Shown here piece after piece: positions 8,395 through 18,100 of a stretch of 64,000 nucleotides of DNA (its first letter is position 1; the number at the start of each line of letters is the position of its first letter). The translations under genes were made by a program, and so were the position numbers. Origin of the DNA: an uncultured Duncaniella sp. (GTDB lineage: Bacteria; Bacteroidota; Bacteroidia; Bacteroidales; Muribaculaceae); contig CAJUSW010000001.1 of assembly GCA_910589485.1 (NCBI GenBank), positions 340,970 through 404,969 on the forward strand, given 5' to 3'. Below the pieces are notes generated by a model. The model was not told where the DNA came from. It did not search any database and was given only the letters and a program-made list of their open reading frames with translations.

Positions 8395-11300
8395 ATGAAA
8401 AGACATCTGACCATGGCCCTTGTCGCGGCATTGAGCCTGCCCGCGATAGCCAAAACACCTGAGTGGGAGGACCCTCAGGTGACCGAGATAAACCGAGTGC
8501 CCATGCGGGCTTCATACTTCGCCTACCGCGACGGTGAGAACACCGGGAGATCGGCCTCGTCGGCCAATTATCTGGACCTGTCGGGGACGTGGCGGTTCAA
8601 CTATGTGCCCGACCGCTCGGGCCGTCCGGGCGAGGAGGTGTTTGCCAAGACCTATGATGACTCCGCCTGGGGCTTCATACAGGTGCCCGGCATGTGGGAG
8701 CTGAGCGGATATGGCGAGCCGATGTATCTGAACATCGGTTATCCTTGGCGCGGGAATTTCAAGAACAATCCGCCCGTGACGCCCGACAAGGAGAACGCTG
8801 TGGGCACCTACCGCACATGGGTGATGATACCGGCCGACTGGAAGGGGAAGGATATAATGGCCCATTTCGGGTCGGCGACCTCCAATCTGGCGCTGTGGGT
8901 CAACGGCAAGCGCGTGGGCTATGGCGAGGACAGCAAGTTAGCGCAGGAGTATGACATCACGCGCTATGTGGTGCCCGGGAAAGAGAATCTGATAGCCCTG
9001 CAGATGAACCGCTGGTGTGACGGCACCTATCTGGAGGATCAAGACTTTTTCCGCTTCGCAGGCCTCGCGAGGGAGAATTATCTGTTTGCGCGCGAGAAGA
9101 ACCGCGTGCAGGACTTGAGGGTGAACGGCGATCTCACCGACGGATACCGCAACGGCCGGCTGGAATATGAGGCCGACGTGACCGGCGCGGGCACCCTGGA
9201 GCTGACACTCACCTCGCCCGAGGGGAAAACCGTGGGCGAGGCTTCGCGCAAGGTGAACAAAGGCACCGTGGAGCTGACCATGGATGTGCCCGACGTGGAG
9301 AAATGGAGCGCCGAGACCCCTGCCCTGTATAGCCTTGTGACTAAATTCACCCCTAAGAACGGCGAGGCCGAGATAATCCCGCTCAAGGTGGGATTCCGAA
9401 AGGTGGAGATCAAGAACAGCCAGCTATTGGTGAACGGTGAGCCTATACTTATAAAAGGTGCTGACCGCCACGAGCTGGACCCCGACGGGGGATATGTGGT
9501 GAGCATGGAGCGCATGATGCAGGACATCAAGCGGCTGAAAGAGCTCAACATCAATGCTGTGCGCACTTGCCATTACCCCGACGATCCGCGATGGTATGAC
9601 CTGTGTGACGAGTATGGCATCTACCTGGTGGCCGAGGCCAACATCGAGTCGCACGGCATGGGCTACGGCAAGGAGACACTGGCCAACGTTCCGGCCTACA
9701 AAAACGCCCACCTCGAGCGTAACTCGAGAAATGTGGCCGCCAACAGGAATCACCCCTCGGTGATAATATGGTCACTCGGCAATGAGGCCGGCTACGGACC
9801 CAATTTCGAGGAGGCCTATGATCTGGTGAAGAGCATGGATCCGTCGCGCCCCGTGCAGTATGAGCGCGCAGGGCTAAACGGCAAGACCGATATATTATGC
9901 CCGATGTACTATTCCTACGAGCACTCGGAAAAGTACGCGGCCGATCCCAAGAACACCAAACCGCTGATACAGTGTGAGTATGCCCACGCCATGGGTAATT
10001 CGGAGGGCGGATTCAAGGAATACTGGGATCTGGTGAGGAAGTATCCCAAATATCAGGGCGGATTCATCTGGGACTTCGTGGACCAGTCGATACGCCACAC
10101 CACTCCCGAGGGTAAGACCATCTGGGCCTATGGCGGTGACTTCAAGAGCACCGACCCGAGCGACCAGAATTTCTGTGACAACGGCCTCATCTCGCCCGAC
10201 CGTGTGCCAAATCCTCATGCCTACGAGGTGCAGCGTGTGTATCAGGATATCCACACCACGCTCCTGCCCGACGGAAACGTGGAGGTGTACAACGAGCGGT
10301 TCTTTGCTCCCACCGATGACGTGGTGCTCAACTGGACACTCCTGAAGGATGGCCGCAGGATGCGCAGTGGCTCGGTGAGCGATGTGAATGTGGCTCCGCA
10401 GGGGAAGAAGAATGTAAAGATCGACTACGGCACAGTAGATAATGAGGGCGAATGGCTTCTGAATGTGGAATATGCTCTCAAGGAGGCATCTCCCGTGCTT
10501 GAAGCCGGAACCGTGATTGCCCGCGATCAGCTGAGACTCACTCCCGAGACTTGCGAAATGGCTCAGCTCTCGCAGGAACCTATCACAGGCATGGAACGCA
10601 AGGCAGGATTCATCACCGTGACCGGCAAGCACTTCTCGGTGGCTTTCAACGAGACCAACGGTTACCTGTCGCGCTACGATGTGGACGGCAGTTCGATGCT
10701 GAATGAGGGAGCTGAAATCACTCCTAACTTCTGGCGCGCTCCCACCGATAACGATTATGGAGCAGGCCTGCAGAAGAAGTATAGCGCATGGCGCAATCCG
10801 GGCCTCACACTGCGGTCGCTCACCAATGATGAGACCGACGGCAAAGCCGTCATCAAAGCCATGTACACCATGCGCAACATCCCGGCTACACTCGCCATGA
10901 CCTACACCGTGGATGGTAACGGTGCTATAAAGGTGGAGGAGACTATGACTCCCGACGAGGGCGCGAAGGCTTCTGATATGTTCCGCTTCGGTATGGAGAT
11001 ACCCATGCCCGCCGGGTATGAGACCGTGGAGTATTACGGACGCGGACCGGGCGAGAATTACAGCGACCGTCAGCAGGCTTCCGACCTTGGCATCTACCGT
11101 CAGCAGGTGAGCCTGCAGGCTTATCCCTATATACGCCCGCAGGAGACCGGTACACGTACCGACCTGCGCCGGTGGGCTGTGCTCGACGCTTCGGGTTCAG
11201 GACTGGAGTTCACCTCGGTGAAACCGTTCTCGGCTTCGGCTCTACATTATAATATAGAGACACTGGACGGTGGCGAGGAGAAACCAAATAGCCATTGGGG

Positions 11301-11463
11301 CGAGATCAATGAGGACGATGTGACCAATGTGCTCGTTGACTATGCCCAGATGGGCCTGGGATGCGTGGACAGCTGGGGATCGTTGCCTCTCCCCGAGTAC
11401 AGGCTACCGTTTGGCAAGTACTCGTTCACATTCACCATCACTCCCGTTTCGGCCCGTTTCTGA
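8395..11463 (+). CDS. Secreted GH2 beta-galactosidase (LacZ-like)
   Basis: 1022-residue glycoside hydrolase family 2 enzyme hydrolysing beta-galactosides. A short signal peptide (MKRHLTMALVAALSLPAIA) suggests export to the periplasm. The order is sugar-binding domain (about 60-220, including WGFIQVPGMWE and RTWVMIPADWKGKDI), immunoglobulin-like domain (220-335), TIM barrel (about 336-620), a second Ig-like domain and the C-terminal Bgal_small_N beta-sandwich (from about 745). Catalytic residues by comparison with LacZ are the acid/base Glu464 in WSLGNEAGYG and the nucleophile Glu528 in IQCEYAHAMGNS. It is transcribed away from the SusCD operon and has its own terminator. Beta-galactosidase is the best call; related GH2 specificities cannot be excluded. 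Confidence 0.95.
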   Translation: MKRHLTMALVAALSLPAIAKTPEWEDPQVTEINRVPMRASYFAYRDGENTGRSASSANYLDLSGTWRFNYVPDRSGRPGEEVFAKTYDDSAWGFIQVPGMWELSGYGEPMYLNIGYPWRGNFKNNPPVTPDKENAVGTYRTWVMIPADWKGKDIMAHFGSATSNLALWVNGKRVGYGEDSKLAQEYDITRYVVPGKENLIALQMNRWCDGTYLEDQDFFRFAGLARENYLFAREKNRVQDLRVNGDLTDGYRNGRLEYEADVTGAGTLELTLTSPEGKTVGEASRKVNKGTVELTMDVPDVEKWSAETPALYSLVTKFTPKNGEAEIIPLKVGFRKVEIKNSQLLVNGEPILIKGADRHELDPDGGYVVSMERMMQDIKRLKELNINAVRTCHYPDDPRWYDLCDEYGIYLVAEANIESHGMGYGKETLANVPAYKNAHLERNSRNVAANRNHPSVIIWSLGNEAGYGPNFEEAYDLVKSMDPSRPVQYERAGLNGKTDILCPMYYSYEHSEKYAADPKNTKPLIQCEYAHAMGNSEGGFKEYWDLVRKYPKYQGGFIWDFVDQSIRHTTPEGKTIWAYGGDFKSTDPSDQNFCDNGLISPDRVPNPHAYEVQRVYQDIHTTLLPDGNVEVYNERFFAPTDDVVLNWTLLKDGRRMRSGSVSDVNVAPQGKKNVKIDYGTVDNEGEWLLNVEYALKEASPVLEAGTVIARDQLRLTPETCEMAQLSQEPITGMERKAGFITVTGKHFSVAFNETNGYLSRYDVDGSSMLNEGAEITPNFWRAPTDNDYGAGLQKKYSAWRNPGLTLRSLTNDETDGKAVIKAMYTMRNIPATLAMTYTVDGNGAIKVEETMTPDEGAKASDMFRFGMEIPMPAGYETVEYYGRGPGENYSDRQQASDLGIYRQQVSLQAYPYIRPQETGTRTDLRRWAVLDASGSGLEFTSVKPFSASALHYNIETLDGGEEKPNSHWGEINEDDVTNVLVDYAQMGLGCVDSWGSLPLPEYRLPFGKYSFTFTITPVSARF

Positions 11464-11491
11464 GCCCCGACAGGATAACAGCATGATCATC

Positions 11492-11536
11492 CCCGCCCGG
11501 GAGAGCCGTTGCAGGCATCTCCCGGGCGGGATTTTA
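11492..11536 (+). terminator. Terminator after beta-galactosidase
   Basis: CCCGCCCGGGAGA (11492-11504) pairs perfectly with TCTCCCGGGCGGG (11518-11530), a 13-bp GC-rich stem with a 13-base loop, followed by ATTTTATTG. Confidence 0.9.
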
Positions 11537-11621
11537 TTGAAAAAACCTATCAGGAAGCAGTTTAGAGATTTTTTAGATTCTTTAGAGAGGACGGGCGGGG
11601 AAAAATAGCTAATTTTGCAAT

Positions 11622-11813
11622 ATGATACCATGTATTTTTAATCTCGGCACAGGCGAGATAGTAATAATCCTTGTGGTGGTGCTCCTGCTATTCGGAGCCA
11701 AGAAAATCCCCGAACTGGCACGCGGTCTGGGCCGTGGTGTCAATTCTTTCCGTCAGGGACTCAACGAAGTCTCGGACGAACTCAATGCCAAAGAGAAGAA
11801 AGAGGAGAATTGA
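11622..11813 (+). CDS. tatA: Twin-arginine translocase subunit TatA/E
   Basis: 63-residue single-span protein that forms the pore-like oligomer of the Tat system exporting folded proteins. It has the TatA pattern: short N-terminus, GEIVIILVVVLLLFGAKKIPELARGLGRG (hydrophobic span, FGxKKxPE hinge, amphipathic helix), then a charged tail ending in KEKKEEN. No separate tatB is present, as is usual in Bacteroidota. Its stop codon overlaps the tatC start. A -7-like TAATTTTG at 11610-11617 is so near the ATG that it would give an almost leaderless message, so I do not rely on it. Confidence 0.95.
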   Translation: MIPCIFNLGTGEIVIILVVVLLLFGAKKIPELARGLGRGVNSFRQGLNEVSDELNAKEKKEEN

Positions 11814-12604
11814 ACGAAGCCGCAGGATTCTGGGACCATGCCGAGGCCCTGCGTAAAGTGTTGCTACGGGCCACCGGGGTTGTCGTGGGGTTGATGTGCA
11901 TCTATTTCGCTGTGATGCCCGAACTCTTCGACCGGGTGATCCTCGCTCCATGCCGCAGTGACTTCCCGCTCTACAGTCTGCTCGACCGTGTGGGCGGACA
12001 TGGCGGAGTGCCGGAGCGCGCTGACATCAGCCTCATCAATATCCAGCTTGCCTCGCAATTCTTCGTGCATATGACCTCATCGATGTGGCTCGCTGTGATC
12101 ACAGCTTTCCCCATTGTGGTGTATCTGCTGTGGGGATTTGTGTCACCTGGGCTGTATGAGCATGAGAAAAGGGGTGTGACCGGGGCTTTCATCGGGGGAA
12201 TCACGATGTTTTATCTCGGCGTGGCCACAGGTTATTTCCTGGTGTTCCCGCTCACGCTCAGGTTTCTTGCCGATTATCAGCTGAGCGCCCTTATCCCCAA
12301 CCAGATATCTCTCGATTCATATATCGACACGTTCATGATGCTTGTGCTCATGATGGGTATAGTGTTCGAGTTGCCTGTGGTGGCATGGCTGTTGGGCAAG
12401 ACCGGGATACTCAGCCGGGAATTCTTTACCACATTCCGCCGTCACGCCATAGTGGCATTGCTTGTGCTTGCCGCCGTGGTGACCCCGACCGGTGATCCGT
12501 TCACACTGATGGTAGTATTTCTGCCTATCTATATATTATGGGAAGCGTCGGCACTCACGGTGCCCTCGCGATCAGTTTCAACTGTTAATATCGTCAAGAC
12601 ATGA
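11810..12604 (+). CDS. tatC: Twin-arginine translocase subunit TatC
   Basis: 264-residue multispan membrane protein, the Tat substrate receptor. The TatC opening is conserved as FWDHAEALRKVLLRA, followed by helices near 19-38 and 87-110, the periplasmic loop, and MGIVFELPVVAWLLGKTGIL, FRRHAIVALLVLAAVVTPTGDPFT, FLPIYILWE. The start is TTG, sharing TTGA with the tatA stop; an ATG start upstream in this frame is not available because it would lie in tatA. The 3' end overlaps mtnN by ATGA, so translation of tatA-tatC-mtnN is probably coupled. Confidence 0.95.
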   Translation: MNEAAGFWDHAEALRKVLLRATGVVVGLMCIYFAVMPELFDRVILAPCRSDFPLYSLLDRVGGHGGVPERADISLINIQLASQFFVHMTSSMWLAVITAFPIVVYLLWGFVSPGLYEHEKRGVTGAFIGGITMFYLGVATGYFLVFPLTLRFLADYQLSALIPNQISLDSYIDTFMMLVLMMGIVFELPVVAWLLGKTGILSREFFTTFRRHAIVALLVLAAVVTPTGDPFTLMVVFLPIYILWEASALTVPSRSVSTVNIVKT

Positions 12605-13269
12605 CTATAGGAATAATCGTGGCAATGACCAAGGAGCTGAATCTGCTCCTGCCACTCATGGAGGAACATGCCGTAAGTAATATCGGTGGGACCGAATTTC
12701 ACACCGGCAAGATACACGGGCACAATGTAGTGCTCATGGAATGTGGCATAGGTAAGGTGAACGCCGCCATCGGCACCATCACCCTTATCGATACATTCCA
12801 CCCCGACCTGGTGATCAACACCGGCGTGGCCGCCGGCGCAGGAGAGAATGTGGGCGTGATGGATGCCATCGTGGCTACCCAGGTGGCCCACCATGATTTC
12901 TGGTGCATAGGCGAGGAATGGGGACGTGTGCCGGGATGCCCGAGGCTCTTCCCTACCCTAACGTATCCCGAGGCTGTGAAGGGTGCTAACGTGAAGCGTG
13001 GCCTGATAGCATCGGGCGAACTCTTCATCACTTCACGCGAACAGGTCGACGGGATCAAGAAGAATTTCCCCGAAGTGCTCGCCATCGACATGGAGAGCGC
13101 GGCCATAGCCCAGGCATGCTATGTAAGGAATGTTCCGTTCTTCTGTATGCGTGTGATCAGCGACACTCCATGGTGCCATCATGACAACTCGGCCCAGTAT
13201 GAGAATTTCTGGGAGGATGCACCGCGCCAGTCATTCGGCCTGATAAAATCATTGATAGAATCACTCTGA
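12601..13269 (+). CDS. mtnN: 5'-methylthioadenosine/S-adenosylhomocysteine nucleosidase
   Basis: 222-residue cytoplasmic nucleosidase that cleaves adenine from MTA and SAH; from SAH it releases S-ribosylhomocysteine, the LuxS substrate. Family signatures are GIIVAMTKELNLLLPLM at the N-terminus, ECGIGKVNAA, INTGVAAG, the substrate-site IDMESAAIAQAC with the conserved Glu, and MRVISDTPW. Length is near the family norm (about 230). It overlaps tatC by four bases and precedes luxS by 16, so the two consecutive steps of SAH recycling are adjacent. Confidence 0.95.
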   Translation: MTIGIIVAMTKELNLLLPLMEEHAVSNIGGTEFHTGKIHGHNVVLMECGIGKVNAAIGTITLIDTFHPDLVINTGVAAGAGENVGVMDAIVATQVAHHDFWCIGEEWGRVPGCPRLFPTLTYPEAVKGANVKRGLIASGELFITSREQVDGIKKNFPEVLAIDMESAAIAQACYVRNVPFFCMRVISDTPWCHHDNSAQYENFWEDAPRQSFGLIKSLIESL

Positions 13270-13285
13270 CCCCCATATTTCCGAC

Positions 13286-13768
13286 ATGGAGAAAATAGCA
13301 AGTTTCACCATCGATCACAACCGGCTGAAGCGCGGCATATATGTATCGCGCCGTGACACCACCCCGTCGGGCGATGTGATCACAACGTTTGACATACGCA
13401 TGACCGAGCCTAACCGCCAACCGGCCATGAGTCCCGCATCGCTCCACGCTATGGAGCATCTTGCGGCCACATATCTGCGCAACCGTCCCGACTGGAGGGA
13501 CCGCGTGGTCTACTGGGGACCGATGGGATGTTGCACGGGTAACTATCTGCTCATGCAAGGGGAACTTTCTCCGGCCGATATCGTGCCGCTGATGCGTGAC
13601 ACCATGAAATTTGTGGCCGAATTTGACGGCGAGATTCCCGGAGCCAGCCCGCGCGACTGCGGCAACTATTCATTCATGGACCTGGACGAGGCGCGACGCA
13701 ATGCCCGCACGTATCTCGCGGAGGTGCTTGAGAATATTACTGACGAAAACCTCAACTACCCGCGGTGA
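13286..13768 (+). CDS. luxS: S-ribosylhomocysteine lyase (AI-2 precursor synthesis)
   Basis: 160-residue metalloenzyme converting S-ribosylhomocysteine to homocysteine and DPD, the precursor of the AI-2 signal. The metal ligands and active site are in place: His54, Glu57, His58 in HAMEHLAATYLRN, catalytic Cys82 in GPMGCCTGN, and metal-binding Cys125 in DCGNYSF. The extra Cys83 after the catalytic one is unusual but does not remove any required residue. Placement after mtnN completes the activated-methyl detoxification route. Its stop codon overlaps the next start (GTGA). Confidence 0.96.
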   Translation: MEKIASFTIDHNRLKRGIYVSRRDTTPSGDVITTFDIRMTEPNRQPAMSPASLHAMEHLAATYLRNRPDWRDRVVYWGPMGCCTGNYLLMQGELSPADIVPLMRDTMKFVAEFDGEIPGASPRDCGNYSFMDLDEARRNARTYLAEVLENITDENLNYPR

Positions 13769-14421
13769 AGGACATCAGGGGAATAAAAGGGAAATACTAT
13801 ATCGCCTCGCTGATCGAAGAGGGCGAGCACGAGCATCAGGACTTCAAGTTTGCAGTCTCCGATGCCCGCAAGATAGCCCGTAGCCTGTCGGCTTTCGCCA
13901 ATAACGACGGTGGCCGTCTGCTCATAGGGGTCAAGGACAACGGCGTGATAGCCGGAGTGCGCAACGAGGAGGACATATATGTGGTGGAACAGGCAGCCGG
14001 GATGTACTGTGTTCCTCCACAGGAGATACATGTCACCGCTTTCAAGACCGAGGGAGGACTCACCGTGATGAGAGTGGAGATCGACCGAGCCCCGGTGCGT
14101 CCTGTCCATGTCAAGGAGCAGGGTGGAGAACTCAAGGCTTATTACCGGGTGCGTGACGAGAACATAGTGGCACCGCAATTGATGGTGAAAGCATGGATCA
14201 CAGCCTCGAGCGATAACGGAACCATCGTGGAAATCACCCCGGCCGGCAGAAAACTGCTTGAAATGGCTTCGGCCGATGAAGGGGTGACACTCGAGCAATT
14301 CATGGTCTCGGCTCATGTCTCACAATTGACAGCCGAGGAGCTTGCCGTATCCCTCTACGGGATGGGACTGATAGATTTCGTGTACACAGGACATCACTTC
14401 ACTCTTAAAACTTTGGGTTGA
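13765..14421 (+). CDS. AlbA_2/Schlafen-type putative nucleic-acid-binding protein
   Basis: 218-residue cytoplasmic protein starting at GTG and overlapping luxS by four bases. The N-terminal half has the AlbA_2 (divergent AAA-4, Schlafen-like) pattern: HEHQDFKFAVSDARKIARSL, SAFANNDGGRLLIGVKDNG, a helix, then VEIDRAPVRPVHVKEQG and AYYRVRDENIVA. The C-terminal third (about 150-218) looks like a winged-helix or small helical domain. Relatives occur alone or fused to HTH domains; nucleic-acid binding or RNase activity is known for some. No catalytic role can be read here. Its place inside a SAM-recycling and secretion gene chain is unexplained. Confidence 0.85.
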   Translation: MKDIRGIKGKYYIASLIEEGEHEHQDFKFAVSDARKIARSLSAFANNDGGRLLIGVKDNGVIAGVRNEEDIYVVEQAAGMYCVPPQEIHVTAFKTEGGLTVMRVEIDRAPVRPVHVKEQGGELKAYYRVRDENIVAPQLMVKAWITASSDNGTIVEITPAGRKLLEMASADEGVTLEQFMVSAHVSQLTAEELAVSLYGMGLIDFVYTGHHFTLKTLG

Positions 14422-15140
14422 TGGCACGCTATCTATTCCTACTGATAATATCATCCATGATTATGGCAGGGTGCGCTCACCGCGACAGCACTCCTCACTC
14501 CGTACCCGGATTCAAGGACCATGATATCGTTGGAATAGATATCAGCGCCCACAACGGAGACATAGATTTCGACAAGGTGAAGGAGGAAGGGATAGAGTTT
14601 GTGATAATCAAGGCTTCAGAAGGGGGTACATTCAAGGACAGGAAATTCATCGACAATATACGCAACGCCCGCAAGGCAGGCATCAAGACCGGAGCCTATC
14701 ACTTCTTCCGATTTGACACTCCGGGATACATCCAGGGGCTAAATTTCGTGAATTCGATACATGGGCGTGAGCTCGACCTGCCGGCGGCAATAGATATCGA
14801 GGAATTTACCAACCCCAATCTCCAGGCAACACGCCTTGTGATGAACCGCGTGATTGAAATGGTGGATTACCTGGAACGGCGCGGTTACCGGGTGATGCTC
14901 TACACCAATAAGAAAGGACATGCCCGTTTCATAAAAGGGCAGCTGGAATCCTACCCGTTGTGGCTGTGCTCACTGGGAAACCGGCCCGAGGGTATAGACT
15001 GCGCCCTGTGGCAAGCCACTCATCATGGCAAGGTCAAGGGGGTGGATCACGATGTGGACATCAATGTGTTCACGCTCTCACGCCCTGAATGGGAGGAATT
15101 CTCAGCCGGAATTAAAATCCCTCCCCGCCAAGGACAATAA
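14421..15140 (+). CDS. GH25-family lysozyme lipoprotein
   Basis: 239-residue lipoprotein muramidase cutting peptidoglycan. The ATG at 14421 is preferred over a TTG three bases earlier; it overlaps the preceding TGA stop by one base. Lipobox MAGC leads to a short linker, then the GH25 barrel: GIDISAHNGDIDFDKVKEEG, FVIIKASEGG, KTGAYHFFRF, the acidic AAIDIEEF strand expected to carry the catalytic Asp/Glu, VMLYTNKKG and the C-terminal VDINVF. Location is the outer-membrane inner leaflet or the cell surface. It could remodel the cell wall or act on other bacteria; the sequence does not decide. Confidence 0.93.
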   Translation: MARYLFLLIISSMIMAGCAHRDSTPHSVPGFKDHDIVGIDISAHNGDIDFDKVKEEGIEFVIIKASEGGTFKDRKFIDNIRNARKAGIKTGAYHFFRFDTPGYIQGLNFVNSIHGRELDLPAAIDIEEFTNPNLQATRLVMNRVIEMVDYLERRGYRVMLYTNKKGHARFIKGQLESYPLWLCSLGNRPEGIDCALWQATHHGKVKGVDHDVDINVFTLSRPEWEEFSAGIKIPPRQGQ

Positions 15141-15168
15141 ACAGCCGAGATAACACGTTAGGTATCAG

Positions 15169-18100
15169 GTGAGAATCGTTCTGTTGATGATATTATCATT
15201 ATGTGGCATGAATGTCATTCAGGCATTCAACCCTGATGCGTATGCGCCATCGTCGGTTCTGAGCCGTGGCCGGTGGGTAAAACTCAGCGTGGCCGAGACG
15301 GGGATGCACCGAATATCGCTATCCGATCTTAAAGCGTGGGGATTCGATGATCCCTCCAAAGTAAGGATATACGGTTACGGCGGAAACAGGATTCCCGATT
15401 ATATATCGCGGGGAAATTATATCGACGACCTGCCAATGGTGCAGAGCGAAATGACACCCCGTGGACTTGTGTTCTATGCTGTGGGTCCACTCACTCGCCA
15501 TGACGAGGAGGACGGCACCCATTACCACACCGCCAATCCCTACAGCACCCACGGATACTATTTCATCAGCGACCGTGAGCCGCACGACTCACGCGATATC
15601 ATCACCGAGGGTACTCCGGGAGCATCAGGCACCCCGGCAACCACTTTTATGGCAAGTGTGCGCCATGAATCCGACCTGGAGAATCCCACCCAGAGCGGAC
15701 ACATGATGCTGGGCGAAGATTTCCGTTTCACCCCCACCCGGCAATTCACATTCTCCCTACCGGGACGCATCGAGGATTCAACCGTGAAAATGCGATGCTC
15801 GTTCTCAGCCAAATCAAGTGGCGGGGTACAGCTCACATTCGCCTGTAACGGAAAAACACTCACGCCGTCGACGGCCGATAGAATACCCGCCACCTCCGAT
15901 CTCGGAGCCTCGGTAACAGCACGTAGAGAGTTCGATATGTCAGGAGAGAACCTCAGGCTCTCGATTACAGCCGGCCCCTCGGGCACGGTCACATATTCGC
16001 GTCTCGACAATATCACTCTATGCTATGAGCGGTCGATAGCCATGCCTGCGAGCGGTGTGCTCGATTTCACAGCCGACAACACATCGGTATCCCTGACAGG
16101 AGCGAGCTCACGGACCACCATCTGGGACGTCACCGACCCGCTGAATATATTCAGGGTTGCCAACTCCACCGTGCAATCCGACGGGACATCGTGGACTAAC
16201 GATTATTACGGACACCGCCACTATGCGGCATGGAACATTGACGCCTCACTGCCATCGCCGAGAGTAGCCGAAGTGTTGCGCAATCAGGACATCCACTCCC
16301 AGCCTGTGCCCGACATGGTGATAATCTCCCCCGCGAAATTGCGCAATCAAGCTGAACGCCTGGCCACGCTCCATGCCGGTAACCACAATCCACTCAGAGT
16401 CTATGTAGTGTCGCCCGAGGAGATAGCCAATGAATTCGGTAGCGGATGCTGTGACATTAATGCCATGCGCAGGATGCTCAAGATGTTTCATGACCGCGGG
16501 ACGGACGGCGACGGTCACAGACTGCAGTATGCGTTGCTGATGGGAAGCGTGCACTATGACCACCGCAAACTATCGGCCTACCGCAGTACAGGTCACATCA
16601 CCGTGCCTACATGGCAGACTGATAACAGCACGGAGGAGAACTTCTCGTTCAGTTCGGACGATGCCTTAGGCATCCTCGGCGACAATACCGGATTGCATCT
16701 CGAAGCCGAGAATATGGATATAGCCGTAGGGCGCATCCCCGCCCACACTGAGAGCGAGGCTCGTGTATTCGTTGACCGCCTCATATCCTATGTGAAATCC
16801 CCCAGGAGCGGGCAGTGGCGCAACCGCATCATGCTTGTGGCCGACGATGGCAACAATAATATACACATGACGCAGACCGAGGATATGGAAGCAAGCTTCC
16901 GGTCCTTCCCCAAAGGACGCGACATGACCTACAGCAAAGTATATGTCGATACTTACGACAAAATAGGTGGTGTGGTGCAGCTTGCCCGAGACAAGTTCTA
17001 TAATCTGCTCAACGATGGAGTGGTGTGGTGGAACTACGTTGGTCATTCTTCAATCACCACTATGGGTGCCGAAGGACTTCTCGACCTCACCGATATCAAC
17101 AACATGTATCTGCGCCACGCACCATTCTATTATGGCGCTACATGCTCGTTCGTGCACTGGGACGGCGACGAATACTCCGGTCTGGAGATGCTGACACTTT
17201 CAGAATCGGGAGGCGTGATAGGCGGAATCTCGGCCACGCGGTCGGTATATATCACCCGCAACGGTATCCTCACCGTTGCATTGGGCAAAGAGCTGTTTGA
17301 CACGGACAGCAACGGCATGATGCGACCTATAGGGGAGGTATTGCGCCGTTCAAAAAACCGCATTGGAGCTGATTCCAACAAGCTCAGGTATGTACTGCTC
17401 GGTGACCCGGCGATGCGCATAGCTTTCCCCGACAATATCGCCACTCTCGACAGCATAAACGGGAGTGTGGTAGTGCCTGATGACGGAAGTGCCGATCCGT
17501 TGGTGATCAGCGCGCTCGGCACCACTGTATTGAAAGGATCAATATGCTCGGCCACCGGCACCCCTCTCGATAGTTTCAACGGATACATTGACCTCACTCT
17601 CTACGACGCCGAACGCAGTTTCACCACTCAAGGCAGGGAGAGCGACGAGACAATGGTGTATGAGGAACAGGGCGACCGCCTGTACTCAGGGCGCGCAAAG
17701 GTGACAGCCGGAAAATGGGAATGTTCACTGATACTACCGCCCGAGATCGCCGATAATTTCCGCAATGCCACCTTATCAATGTACGCCCAGAGCGATGATG
17801 AATCCCTGAGCGCCGTGGGAGTAAACCGGGAATTCTACGTGTATGGTTACGATGAGAATGCCGTAATCGACGAGCAGTCGCCGGTGATCGAGGCCATGTA
17901 CCTCAACCATGAATCGTTCCGCAACGGCGATGCGGTGAATCCATCGCCAATGCTCATTGCCAGAGTGAGCGACGACACCGGGCTGAACATGTCGCTATCG
18001 GGCATAGGTCACCAGATGACCGTGCGAATCGACAACGATCTCAGCTTCAACGACGTCTCCTCATCGTTTATCCCCGCATCCGACGGTTCACCGTCGGGCG

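Noticed and set aside
11610..11617. TAATTTTG as the promoter of tatA
   Set aside because: It would place the transcript start at or after the ATG, and no -33 box is present.
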